From assembly GCA_946807835.1 (NCBI GenBank), contig OX327699.1:24478014-24542013 (forward strand): a stretch of DNA of 64,000 nt. The letters run 5' to 3'. Positions 35,526 through 46,811 of the stretch are shown in pieces. Position 1 is the first letter of the stretch. Each line of letters starts with the position of its first letter. The position numbers and the translations under genes were made by a program. A model generated the notes under the pieces. It worked only from the letters and a program-made list of their open reading frames with translations. It had not been told where the DNA came from and searched no databases. The stretch comes from Ailanthus altissimus (lineage: Eukaryota; Streptophyta; Magnoliopsida; Sapindales; Simaroubaceae).

Positions 35526-36000
35526 TAATCAAAATAAAAAATTAATAATAAAACACTTTCTTAAAAAAACTTTACTACTAAACTCCATAAATATCTTTAA
35601 AAAGAAGGTTCAACAATAAAGATGGGTTCCCCATTATGTTAATTTATTTATTTCTCATATTATATTATTTTATATTATAATTGTCATAGTGTCTTGTACT
35701 ATTAATGTGCAAAAATATTATTGAATAATACATATGAGTGAACCTATCAATTTTTGTGAAGTAGACATAATCTCAAATTGGACTGAATCACTATATATTT
35801 GATGTCATTTTTTCATCTCTCATCTTAATTTTGTTAGTTTCAATCAATAATTTCCTAATAAAAAATAAATTTAACTCATTAATTTATAAATTACCTGAAT
35901 TTTTTGGTCAACAGTTTATTACTTCTGTTAAAAACGATATAAAAAATCATGGAAACTAACAACGATTCAAAGATAAAATTTTTATTTTGATAAAATTTTC
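35526..36000. repeat. Dispersed repeat, right part (paralogue of 40615-41020)
   Basis: Shared landmarks in order are caataaagatgg / aaataaagatatgg, ccattatgttaattt, tgtattattgctgtg-type blocks, atatgagtga, gaagtaaa and actatatattt. The match resumes exactly after the LTR element, so the element inserted into this repeat. Confidence 0.75.
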
Positions 36001-36990
36001 ATGCTAATATTTAATTTTATAACGATATATCTTAATTTTATATAAATTCTGTTAAATAATGCAAGATCAACTCGTTTCAATTAAAAAAATATGATGTTAA
36101 TCCTTTAAATTCTTTAATTGATTTTATGGTAAAACAATCTTTATAACTAAAACAAAAAAAAAAGTGACGAGCCAATGGTGTCCAACCAAAAAAAGTTAAA
36201 AAAAAATAGAAGGCACACTGCAAAGGCTAGGGTGAAGGAAAAAAAAAAAAGCACACTGTAAAGGTTCTAATGTTGTCTTTTTTCTCTCTTATTTTGATTT
36301 TGTTAGTTTCAATCGATAATTTTTTAATAAAATAAATAAATTTAACTCGTTGACTTAAAAATTACTCAAATTTTTAGATTAATAGTTTACCTATATTTGT
36401 GGGAAACAATACAAAAAATCATAAAGACAATAATTATCCCCTAAATTCATTTCAATTAGAAAAATGTGATGTCAATCCTCTAAATTCTTTAATCGATTTT
36501 GTGGAAAAATAATATTTGTCACCAAAACAAAAAAAGTGATGAGTTGACAGTGTCCAACTAAAAAAAAAGGAGGCACGGTACAAAGGCTAGGGTGAAGGGG
36601 AGAAAAAGGGACATGTTGGAAAGGCTCCAGTGTTATTCTTTTATCTCTTATCTTGAGTTTGTTAGTCCCAATTCAAGGTTTTTTTAATAAAAATATAAAT
36701 TTAATTCGTTGACTTAAAAATTGCTCAAATTTATGGATCAATAATTTAGTTATATTTATGGGAAATAATACAAAAAGCTATAGAGACTAATAATCATCCA
36801 AGATAAGTTTTTTATTTTAATTAAATTTTTATGTTAATGTTTGAATCTATAATGACATATCTTAGTTTTATATAAATTCTTTGTTTAATGCAAGATCAGT
36901 TTATTTCAAGTAGAAAATTATGATGTTAATTCATTTTTTTTTTAATTAATTTTTTGGTAGAACAATATTTGTCACCAAATTTTTTTAAAA
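35808..36990. repeat. Three diverged tandem units of about 370-480 bp
   Basis: Units start near 35815, 36286 and 36648, each opening with ttgttagtttcaat-type sequence. Each runs through aaatttaact, tgcaagatca or tttcaatta blocks, aaattctttaat and a gtcaccaaa block. The junctions carry aaaggctagggtgaagg (about 36218 and 36583). A fourth, partial unit is at about 40905-41010. Nothing coding was seen. Confidence 0.75.
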
Positions 36991-37039
36991 AATGGATGAA
37001 TTGTCACTGTCTACGATTTAAAGAGGAATAAGGACTTTT

Positions 37040-38172
37040 TTGTCCTAAAATTTGGGCAAATATTCAATTTTGTCCCAATTATTTTAAAATTAATAGTTTT
37101 GTCATAGTCCGTCAACAAGAATCAATTAGTTTTCACGGTAGATGGGTAAAATTGAGATTCAACACAAAATTTAAATAGATTGACAAAGTGAGACACATGT
37201 TAATCCCTGATTAGGAAAATTAAATTTTTCAATATTTCAAATTTTTTATATTAAAAATTAAAATTATCATATCTTAAAATATGAATTCTAAAATAATATA
37301 TATATATACATATTTACAAAACAAATCGTTCTTCCTACATCTTCATCATCATTGTTATTCATCAAAATCAAAATCATCATCAAATAACCACTTTTATCAT
37401 CAACATCCTCTATCAAAACAAATCATTCTTCTTACATCTTCATCATTATTATCATTTATCAAAATCAAAACCATCATCAAATACCCATTTTCATCGTCAA
37501 ATGGTAGAAGAATAAAAGATATAAACAAAAATAAAGCATGCTTTCATGAGTTTGATGGATTATTTGATACTTATTTCATACCCACTTTCACCTATTCAAC
37601 TTCGTAAGTTGCATGAACACCGTCCACTTTTATCTATTCATCTTTGAGTAGAGTGAACACCATAAGAACACGTAAAATAAATTTATCAAACTTGCTTATA
37701 TTACAAATCTTTTATATGAGCATATTTTGCAGGGGTGATCTGTTTTTTATAATGGCTAAAGTGACTTTGAGAATTGATTTGGGAGTTTAGATTTTGGGTT
37801 AAGGTTTGGGTAAGATTTATTTATATAAAATAAATATTTATTAGATTATAAAATAAAATTTTAAATCTATTATAATGAGCCACCTGTTATTTTGTTTATT
37901 TATATCATTTATAAAATAAATTTTTAAACATATCACGGCGTGATACGTGTCTTTTATATTTTCTTAAAGATTTTATTTTTATTTATGTGTCACGTGTCCT
38001 CTCATTTAAATCACCACCTGTAACTGCTTTACCAACCAGGGGTAAAGATGTTATTATGTTATTAAAAGTGAATTTTTATCAAAACTAATGGAAAATGTCT
38101 GATGGACTAGGATAAAACTATCCATTTTAAAATAATTGGAATAAAACTTAGTATTAGCCCAAACTCTTGAGA
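37040..38172. mobile_element. Element of about 1.13 kb with long terminal inverted repeats, possibly MULE-like MITE
   Basis: The left arm, about 37050-37145 (tttgggcaaatatt, cccaattattttaaaatt, tagttttgtcatagtcc), is the inverted match of about 38068-38165 (agtattagccc, ttttaaaataattgg, ggactaggataaaac). Arms are about 95 bp. The interior contains a His/Ser-rich low-complexity frame (37281-37607) and a tandem repeat of about 98 bp (from 37318 and 37416). No transposase was recognised and no target duplication could be settled. Confidence 0.65.
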
Positions 38173-39049
38173 TAAGAATGTCGTTCTCCCACTAAAAAAA
38201 AATGAAAATGCATTTTGTAGAGGCTCGGTGAGAAAAAAAAAATAGGCATGCTATATAGGTTAGGTGAAAACAAAAGAGAAAAAATAATGTGCTCGTCTTG
38301 TTGATAACAGGATATCTCTTGTAATATTGATGTAGGTATTAAAGAGTGCAAAGCATGCCCTGTTTTTTAAGGCCACAAAGTATTTGAGGCAAGCAAAATC
38401 TAAAGATCACCTTCAAAATTTGAATATAGCCACTAATTTTACACTAGTTCAATGAAGATGTGCACATGGCCATATGTTAATCGCCAATTTACACATATAG
38501 ATATCTAAATTCATCGATACGTAGAGTCCAATCATAAGAAGGATCCAATGTGGTAATAATTTCAAGCAGGAATCTGTGTTCTCAGGGTCGGCTTATTCCT
38601 TACGCTCCTACCTTTTTATGAAGTAAGCCTCTCATCATGAACTCCATGAAAATGGAAATTGTGTTATTGAAAAAAAGAAGAAGAATAATAAATGATTAAA
38701 ATAAGAAGGGTATGCTCCCATGTAAGTCATGCATAATTGTTTATTTCTTTTTTTTTTAAAAGGTAATTTAACATCTTTTGGGTATAACTTACCCCAAAAT
38801 ATAGTACGAGGGGAGAGGGTGCTCAAAGGATTATTATCGCATATATTAAGCCTTAATTAAGTGATGTAGAACTCCATGGATCATTACAATTCATTCTCAT
38901 TTCAAATCGACGCCCACAACAATTGGTGTCTTTGCGAATTTTGCACACAATAGGTAGCAATCCTCATAAAGCTCACTCCAAAGGCTAGTTTAAGAGATGA
39001 GGGTACCCAAAGGATTATTAACCTATATACCAAGCCTTAACCAGACAAT
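38173..39049. repeat. Non-coding repeat region with a direct repeat of about 55 bp
   Basis: A module with tcaaaggattatta, atatattaagccttaa and gatgtagaact (about 38820-38872) recurs at 39007-39057 as ccaaaggattatta, accaagccttaa and atatgggact. No gene was recognised. Confidence 0.6.
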
Positions 39050-39057
39050 ATGGGACT

Positions 39058-39559
39058 TAAGGTGGGCAAAAAATAAACAAACCCTGTCAGGCTAAGCAAA
39101 CCTAATTGGTCTGGTTCTGTTCGATTTTATCTTGATTGATTTAGTTTTTGGTTTTATATTTTATAAAATTAAAAATTTGGTTCAATTTTTTGTTTTGGAC
39201 TTCTAAATCGAGAACTGAATATAATTAAATTAAAAAAAATGAACGAAAACATATGTGGCACCTTGAGAATGGAATGGAATTGAGAATTAAACTGAAAATT
39301 GAACTTAAAAAATAAAAATAAAAGAAAATACATATTCATATTATGAATATAATAGAATCCATAAATGAACCAAACCGAATCCATAACCAAATTGAAAGTG
39401 AGCCTAATTTATTTGAGCCTATTCGAAACAAAAAATTCAAACCAAATTAGTTCGATTTAGTTCTCCCTTCAACCAATTCAGTTATGGTTTTATTTTTCGA
39501 AAACCAACTGGCTTGATTTTAGTTTACCCCAAAAACTAAATCAAGGATGCCTATCCCTA
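39058..39559. mobile_element. Old, decayed copy of the hAT-type foldback MITE
   Basis: This 502-bp copy has ends taaggtgggcaaaaaa and gcctatcccta and follows the same internal plan as 16038-16528: aattggt, ggttt...tattttataaaatt, an A/T centre, then aaccaactgg and tttttcgaaaacc. Most cg dinucleotides have become tg or ca. Flanks atgggact (39050-39057) and gtgggact (39560-39567) match at 7 of 8 bases, a decayed hAT target duplication. Confidence 0.85.
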
Positions 39560-39775
39560 GTGGGACTCCGTTACAAGTGAACATAAAAAACGGGGAAAGG
39601 CGTTGCAAAGCCTCAGGTGAAAAAAAAATGGGACTCCATTGAATATTTTCACCAAGGCCCCCCTTACTTTTGGAAAAAAATAAATTTGACTAAATACTTT
39701 CCACACTTTTGCATATAAAAAAGGCATATACATAGTATTTTTCTCCTTGAGACTAACTACGTAAGTCCGCCTTTA

Positions 39776-40290
39776 ATACCTATCACTTAGGCTCTTACCG
39801 AGCCCGAACACTTAAGCTCTCATTGAGCCTAATTACTTAAAGTTTTTACTAATGATCTTGAGTACATAAACTCTATCCGAGCACAACCACTTAAGCTCTA
39901 GGTAAGTTCGATTACTTAAAACTTTCACCAAAGACTACGAGTACCTTAACTTTACTCAAGCACAACCATTGAGGCTTTCCCTCGAGCCCAACTACCTATA
40001 ATATGCCTTAAAGCCAACCACCTAAGTCCCTCGAAACCAAATATTTAATCATTTATGCATTCATTAAGACCGCCTAACCCCTTATTGAAGCTATATAGAC
40101 CATTATCAAAACGTCGTAAGCCTTAGTCGAGGTTGATGTAAGCTCTCATCAAAGTCTATGTAAGCTCTTGTCATGATTGGCATAAGTCCTCGTTAAGGCA
40201 ATATAAGACCTCATAAAGGCTATGTAAACTCTTATCAAGCTACATAAGTCTTCATCGAGGTTATAATAAGCCCTTTCTAGGGTCAATCAC
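39776..40290. repeat. Two degenerate short tandem-repeat arrays (about 25-30 bp and 22 bp)
   Basis: From 39776 to about 40050, units follow the pattern cacttaagctct(n)gagcc(c/t)aa. From 40118 to 40290, eight units of about 22 bp follow aagtcctcatcgaggctatgt. Units vary in about a third of positions. The block may be part of an old LTR; no coding sequence. Confidence 0.75.
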
Positions 40291-40544
40291 TTAAACACTA
40301 AAAGTTCTCCTCAGTCAACTGCCTAATGAGTTTATATTCCCTCAAACTAAGTTCTCGAGTACATAAAATAAATCAAATATGATCCAAGCAAAAGATCAGA
40401 ACATGTCAAGAACTCACACCACCTAAAGACCAACCCAAAATCTTAAGTAAATCCTTTAACCCATACTAAGTTTATAGTATCAATAAGTCAACACTGAAAA
40501 GCTGAGAGAATTCATTCTCCCCTAATTTTGAGGTCAATCCTAAT

Positions 40545-41020
40545 CCTAATCAATGGATAATCACATCCTTAAATTTGAAGAAATCGCATTCCTAAAATTA
40601 TACAATTAATCTAATCAATGAAATAATGACAAACATTCTCATAAAAATTAATTTATCACAAAGCCCCACAAACACCTATAAAAACGAGGCAAGCTCAAAA
40701 TAAAGATATGGATTTCCAATATGTTAATTTCTTTAGGTATCTTTTTCTATTATTTTATGTTGTAATTTTCATGGTGCCCTGTGTTATTGCTGTGTAAAAA
40801 GATTATTAAATAATGTATATGAGTGAGTCCATTAAATTTGGCGAAGTAAATGTAAGTTCGAATTGAGTTGAACTACTATATATTTTGTGTTCGTTTTTCA
40901 TCTATTATCTTGATTTTATTAGTCTTAACATATTATTTTTTAATAAAAAATAAAAAATAAATTTAACTTGTTGACTTATAAATTATTTAAATTTTAGAGT
41001 CAGTAGTTTTTTTTTAAGTT
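40545..41020. repeat. Dispersed repeat, uninterrupted copy (empty site)
   Basis: It matches 32245-32351 joined to 35526-36000 without the 3.2-kb LTR element, and so shows the pre-insertion arrangement. Confidence 0.75.
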
Positions 41021-41304
41021 CTTACATTTGAACAATGGACAAAATGCAATGTCAATTTAATATTCGTATTCATGCTTGTAACAAGATTACACGACCGTAA
41101 AATATGAGTTGCTTGAAGGTTGAAGAGTGACATTTCATTAGATCACGTCTACCTCGTTAGTCGTCACATTGTAGTAGTCATAGAGTTGTTTGAACGCATT
41201 AAAACACTTTTTTCATCTTATTCTCTGCCAAGCTCCACATAGTTATAAGTAATAACTAACATGAAAGATTAAAGAAACTGGAGACCAAAATTGTATTAAT
41301 TTAG

Positions 41305-42123
41305 TGTTGAAGCGGAAGCACACAAACGAGCAATATAACTTAAGTAATGTAATGCAGAAACAAGTAATTAAGAAACTAGAGAGAGAACGGTAGAATAAGA
41401 ATACACAGAATTTACATGGTTCGATAACTTGCCTATGTCACGGCGGATCAATATCATACACTCTTATTATTTAATCTCAAGGCACTCACAAAGTATGTCT
41501 TTTACAAGAAAAGACTTATAAAATAATCATTCTCTTGTACAACCAATGAGTTTTATTTCATTACGAATCATAAAGTATGTTTGATCACAAAGATCTCACT
41601 CTAATCACAAAGATTTGTGTTTTCTTATTAAGATGTTTTTACAATCTAATAGAGAGCCTTTATGCTTTAGGATGGCCTAGGTTTATCCTAAACGTGTAGA
41701 AATCATATTAAAGAGTTATGAAACAAGTGAGAGACGGAACAAACCCAAATAAAACGGAAAACTAATTCCCGCGCTGGGCGTCGCGGCGTTGGGACTTTCC
41801 CGCTTAGGCTCTGTTTTGGGCGCTACGGCGCCCACAACCTCGCGCCCACGACTGGGCATCGCCACTTGCGTCTTTCGCCTCCTTTCGCGTCCGTCTTCAA
41901 TTCTCGCATACCTAACGTATTTGGATTACTCTCCAAATCATATCTCGATAATTTTTAATCAATTTTCTCACATTTAATAACTTAAAACTGATTAGTTATA
42001 GTTAAATTTAATCCAAGTAAATAAAGTTATATCAATATGCAGTTAACCTTCATCTATTTTGTGATCATTAACCCATTTGTTTACCATATTCAGAGCCCTC
42101 TTAAGATAGTTTGTTGTCTAACA
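41305..42123. mobile_element. Solo copia LTR, same family as 1301-2050
   Basis: It starts TGTTGAAGCGGAAGC and ends tctaaca. It follows the 1301 LTR block by block: acatggttcgataacttgcc, cggatcaatatcatac, gaaacaagtgagag, cccgcgctgggcg. No internal region or primer site follows, so recombination probably removed the rest. A clean target duplication was not found. Confidence 0.8.
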
Positions 42124-42789
42124 CTCCTAAGACAACAATTATCTCCTTCTTCTGCACAGTTAAAAGGCGTCATGTCCTGAGGCCATGAATTATTGCTGTC
42201 ATCTTTTTTTCTTGAATGGGTATACTTTTTCTTCTCTGTTTTGCTTAGCTTTCAACTTTCGAATGCTACCGGATGCCCTCCTTGAACAAGTACCCGACTC
42301 AATAAAAAAAGTGGATCACCACTTTGACTGAAAGATGACTTATTCACTTGTGTAATTAATCGTTTTAAGTTAAGACAACAACACTAGTTTCTCTTTAGAG
42401 AACTTAAAATAATTTTTTACTTTTTCAAATGTGAAAATAAAAAAAATTTGTCAACTTTAAAAATCTTGAGAGTTCAAGTCCAACTACCTCTAACCATTTT
42501 TCGACCTCTCTTTTTGTTAGTGATTGGGGGGTTATTTTTGCACTGGGACTGTTTAAGTCTGGACCGGGTCTACAGCGTCGTGGCTCGAGAACCCATTAAT
42601 CTCGATTTTAATCTTTCATTGGCATCCGGGCCTCGAAAAATTATAGCGTTTCGCGTAGTTTCTGTTCTCCGTCCGTACAAACTTTAAGTTTGTCAGGGTA
42701 ATGTGGACATTTCCCTCCCTCGCAAGCTAAACGATTTTTCTACCGGATACCGATCTTAAAAAGGCAAAGCTTGTTTTGGAGCTTCTTTC
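42124..42789. other. Upstream region of the PPR gene
   Basis: No gene of its own is supported. It ends with the PPR leader. The frame at 42448-42687 has no family resemblance. Confidence 0.45.
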
Positions 42790-44478
42790 ATGGCGTCGTT
42801 TCATTCCCGGCAACTCGTAGGGTTTGCTTGGCGAAGCTTCGAGAGAACCAGGTACTGTTTACACAACCTAAGCTCTTATCGTTCACTAATTCCATTTTCA
42901 ACAATGGATGCTCAATCAAATTCGTTATTGGATCAAAAGAAGAAATTGTCGGGCCTCGATGAACGTTACGTTCTTAACGAACTATCTGATTTATTGCAAA
43001 TTTCTAGTGGCAACATTTCAGCTCCAAATTTGTACGAAAGGGATGGTTCAGTGAAGCAAATAGATTGTAAGGTCGTTGATGGGTTTTTATTGCCCGAAGA
43101 GAAATTACGAGGGGTTTTTCTTCAGAAGTTGAGGAGTAAAAGTGTAATTGAAGATGCTTTAACAAATGTGAATGTCGATTTAAGTCTTGATGTTGTTGGC
43201 AAAGTAGTGGATAGAGGTAATTTAGGAGGGGAAGCTATGGTTATGTTTTTTAATTGGGCAATTAAGCAGCCAAATATAGCTAAAGATGTGAAGAGTTATA
43301 ATGTGATTGTTAAAGCGCTAGGAAGAAGGAATTTTTTAAATTTTATGGTGGAAATTTTGCATGATATGGTAAAGGAAGGGATAAGCCCGGATATAGAGAC
43401 GTTATCTATTGTGTTTGATAACTTTATTAGGGCTGGTCAAGTGTATAAAGCTATACAAATTTTTGGGAACTTGGAAGAGTTTGGATTGAAATGTGAAACA
43501 GAATCTTTGAATGTACTTTTACTGTGTCTTTGTCGGCGGTTACATGTAGGTGCAGCAAATTCGTTTTTTAATTCAATGAGAGGGAAGATTTCCTTTAATG
43601 GTATGACATATAATATGATCATTGGTGGGTGGTCAAAACTCGGTCGAGTTATTGAGATTGAGAGAGTTTTGAAGGAGATGGTAGATGAAGGTTTTAGTAC
43701 TGAGAGCTCAACTTTCAGTTATCTTATTGAGGGCTTAGGAAGAGCTGGTAGAATTGATGATGCTGTTGAGATTTTCAATACTATGAAGGAAAAAGGCTGT
43801 GGGCCAGATACTAATGCTTATAATGCAATGATTTCTAATTACATTTCAGTTGGAGATTTTGATGAGTGTATGAAATACTACAAGGCCATGTTGAATCCTA
43901 GGTGTGAGCCAAATTTGGATACATATACCCGATTGATTTCTGGGCTCCTCAAAGCTCGAAAAGTGGCTGATGCACTTGAGGTTTTTGAAGAGATGTTGCA
44001 TCAAGGGATTGTTCCCCCCACAGGGATTATAACCTCTTTCATCCAACCTCTGTGTAGCTATGGTCCACCCCATGCTGCTATGATGATCTATAAGAAAGCA
44101 AGAAACGTTGGGTGCAAACTATCACATACAGCTTATAAGTTATTGCTCAGCCGGCTGTCTGGATTTGGGAAATGTGGAATGCTGCTAGATTTATGGTATG
44201 AGATGCAAGAAAGTGGTTATTCTTCAGATGGGGAAGTTTATGAATATGTCATTACTGGTCTTTGCAATATAGGTCAGCTTGAAAATGCTGTTCTTGTCAT
44301 GGAGGAGTCTTTGCGGAAGGATTTTTGCCCAAGTAGGCTTGTTTACAGCAGACTTAGCAACAAACTACTTGCTTCAAATAAATTAGAGACAGCTTATAAG
44401 CTATTTCTGAAGATTAAAGTTGCTCGTCGCAATGCAAATACTAGGAGGGCATGGCGTTCAAAAGGATGGCATTTTTAA
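42790..44478 (+). CDS. P-class pentatricopeptide repeat protein, probably organellar
   Basis: A single exon of 562 aa. The N-terminus ([21 protein letters not shown]) is rich in Arg, Ser and aromatic residues with no acidic residue, consistent with a mitochondrial transit peptide. From about residue 170 onward there are roughly ten 35-residue helical pairs with the usual PPR phrasing, for example [61 protein letters not shown] and [15 protein letters not shown]. No E or DYW domain follows, so it is P-class. Such proteins bind organellar RNA for splicing, stability or translation. It resembles Arabidopsis At5g43820 by arrangement and motif; that assignment is from memory. The intronless structure is normal for the family. 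Confidence 0.9.
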   Translation: MASFHSRQLVGFAWRSFERTRYCLHNLSSYRSLIPFSTMDAQSNSLLDQKKKLSGLDERYVLNELSDLLQISSGNISAPNLYERDGSVKQIDCKVVDGFLLPEEKLRGVFLQKLRSKSVIEDALTNVNVDLSLDVVGKVVDRGNLGGEAMVMFFNWAIKQPNIAKDVKSYNVIVKALGRRNFLNFMVEILHDMVKEGISPDIETLSIVFDNFIRAGQVYKAIQIFGNLEEFGLKCETESLNVLLLCLCRRLHVGAANSFFNSMRGKISFNGMTYNMIIGGWSKLGRVIEIERVLKEMVDEGFSTESSTFSYLIEGLGRAGRIDDAVEIFNTMKEKGCGPDTNAYNAMISNYISVGDFDECMKYYKAMLNPRCEPNLDTYTRLISGLLKARKVADALEVFEEMLHQGIVPPTGIITSFIQPLCSYGPPHAAMMIYKKARNVGCKLSHTAYKLLLSRLSGFGKCGMLLDLWYEMQESGYSSDGEVYEYVITGLCNIGQLENAVLVMEESLRKDFCPSRLVYSRLSNKLLASNKLETAYKLFLKIKVARRNANTRRAWRSKGWHF

Positions 44479-46500
44479 GCTGACTTGCTAGTCATTGGCA
44501 AGCGAATCATTGACATTGTTGCAGCAGGTAGTAATTTACTTGTAGCATATTATAGTTGTTCTATCAAGTGCAAGCTTTGCTATTGTTCTTATTCACCGTT
44601 AACTGTGAATCTTTATCCTGTCATTCATGTTATATCTATGCATCTTATAATAATTTCAACAGTGCCCCTTGCATACTCTTTCAAAATGAAAAACTAATTC
44701 TTTTAAGCAGTCATTCATGTTATATCTATGCATTAGTCATTTAGGAGCTCTGCTTAGAAGCACACTGTTTTATTTTCTTATGTTTATTTATGAGTATGGC
44801 CATTTCTGTGAAATCCTTATTGATCTATGTTTCATATATCCTCATTTTGTTTCAAGCGTAGGTGCACACTTTCATTGAGCAACAATGATACACTTGCAAG
44901 ATTGATTGAACAAATTGCAGCTTTAGTGTTGAAACAGGAAGCTTCCAAATGCAAGATACACATATATATGCATGATGACTCTGAGGGCCGCATAAGAAAA
45001 TTGACATTCACCATATTTTCATCAATGCCTGGGTTTTGGTTATCCGCATCTCTGTTGTTCCTTGTTGCTAAAAGCTTTTTACATCTATTCTCCAACTTAA
45101 ATCTCACCATCAGAGGTAGTTCCTTTATCTCTTGCAAGAATTTCTGCTAATAGATATCTAGGCTTAATATGATTGTTAGAAGAGAATATTAATTCATTTT
45201 ATTATTACATCTTATAACCTAATATGAGATGAATATGCTGCTCAAATGAAAAGTTGTGGCGTGTATTAATTTAAGAAAATAGGTTGTAAGGTTAATCTGA
45301 TTCGTCATTGCATGAACATTATTATGCAAACTATTATCTGAGACAACATGATTGGATTGTAGTGTAAATTATAGTGACGTAAAATATAATTTCAGCGAGC
45401 AGGAAAATCAATTGGTGTTTCAATTTCCTTATCATTCTGTGTAGTGGCAGAGTTGCTAGCAGCTTCATTCCTGTAGCCAAGATTTTGAAAGTTGTTTGGA
45501 TTCAGCATTCTGCTTCATTGACCTGTAACTGGAGCCCCATTGTAGTTATTATGTGACAGAAGAGTTTATGTTTTCAAGGTAAAAATCTTTTGGCTCTCGC
45601 TGCTCGCTGTTCGTGTGATATAACCAGATTTTGTATCTGAACACAATGAATCGTTTCACATCATTTCCTGATCGGATTGTGAAAATTTGTCATGCAGGAA
45701 GTAGAGCTTTAGGCAGTGTGCTGCAACTAGTCGAAGAGAAACCATGGACACGGTTTCAGAAAATTATAGCCGTTGTGCACTTCATCACCGCATTGGTTGA
45801 ACTCCACGTAAAATATTTTCATACTGATATATGCAAATACAAGTAGAACAACGTTTTGTATGTCATGATGCTATGGGCACTATATTTGTGTTTTTAATTT
45901 AATAACTGTTGTTTCTTGAATTCACTATTCGCGATTTTGTAATTTTGTCGTATAATTCCATTCATAATTCCAATGTTTGTTTAATGATCATTGTTGCTTG
46001 TACAACCGCATTTAAAAGAGGAAAAATGCACACATTTCTATAATTAAGAAAACAAAATACAATGACTTGAGCAAGTTACTGACTTACAACCGCATTAATG
46101 TAAGGAAAAAAAAAGGACGAGGCTATTGAATTAATTAAGGGTTAACAAGGGATAACAAATAGAAGCTCTGCGTATTTATGTGGTTCAATGATAAAAGAGT
46201 TTTTAATATATTTAGAATATATATTTTTTATTAAAGTAGACGTCTCAAATTTAATTTTGTTTTTCAAATAAAAAAATCCAACATCTGTGGATCCACATGA
46301 CCCAAGCCTGGCCTGGACCATGGCCATGTTGGGACAAAAAAAACAAATTGCAAAAATCGTTTGTGGTGATTTCGAATTAAACCAAAAAACAGGGATCACT
46401 GAAGTATTTATCCCAAAAGTAGAGAAAAAATAACTGATGCATCCGGTTACAGTCTCCGTCCCTGTCGATAGAGGGAGACGGTACGGCGATATTTGCAACA
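44479..46500. other. Intergenic, including the PPR 3' region
   Basis: No conserved gene was recognised. Short frames at 44827-45150 and 45631-45846 have no family resemblance. A 24-bp sequence (gtcattcatgttatatctat...) occurs twice, at about 44620 and 44710. Confidence 0.5.
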
Positions 46501-46811
46501 GTAAATTTCTCTCTTTACGACTTTAATCTCTTAATTTATCATTACTCCATCTTCTAAATCTCCAAAATTCACATAAAGATCCAAATCCTCTTTTAACACT
46601 ATTCTGTCTCATGTCCTCGATCTAATCAACGAATCTCCCACACGACCTGCCGTTCCTCATTTCGATATTAGACTTCTAAGATTCTTTCTCGTTTGTTGTG
46701 TTGTATTGTCGTTTTGATGCTTATTATTTCATACGGTTGATCTTACACTCTGATTAATTTGGTGAAATTTGATCTAGGAATATCTATACTCAGTTTAGTT
46801 TTAGAATCGAG

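Noticed and set aside
37281..37607. 108-codon His/Ser-rich open frame
   Set aside because: Its composition comes from a catcatc-type tandem repeat inside an inverted-repeat element. No start context or family resemblance.
40118..40290. Eight 22-bp repeats resembling a CRISPR array
   Set aside because: Units are directly adjacent without unique spacers, vary strongly, and lie in plant repeat DNA with no cas genes.
44827..45150. Overlapping frames on both strands of 100 or more codons
   Set aside because: Neither shows a conserved motif. Complementary frames of this size occur by chance here.
45631..45846. Possible small protein downstream of the PPR gene
   Set aside because: Weak codon character, no recognisable domain. 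It could be read-through of non-coding DNA; not supportable from sequence alone.
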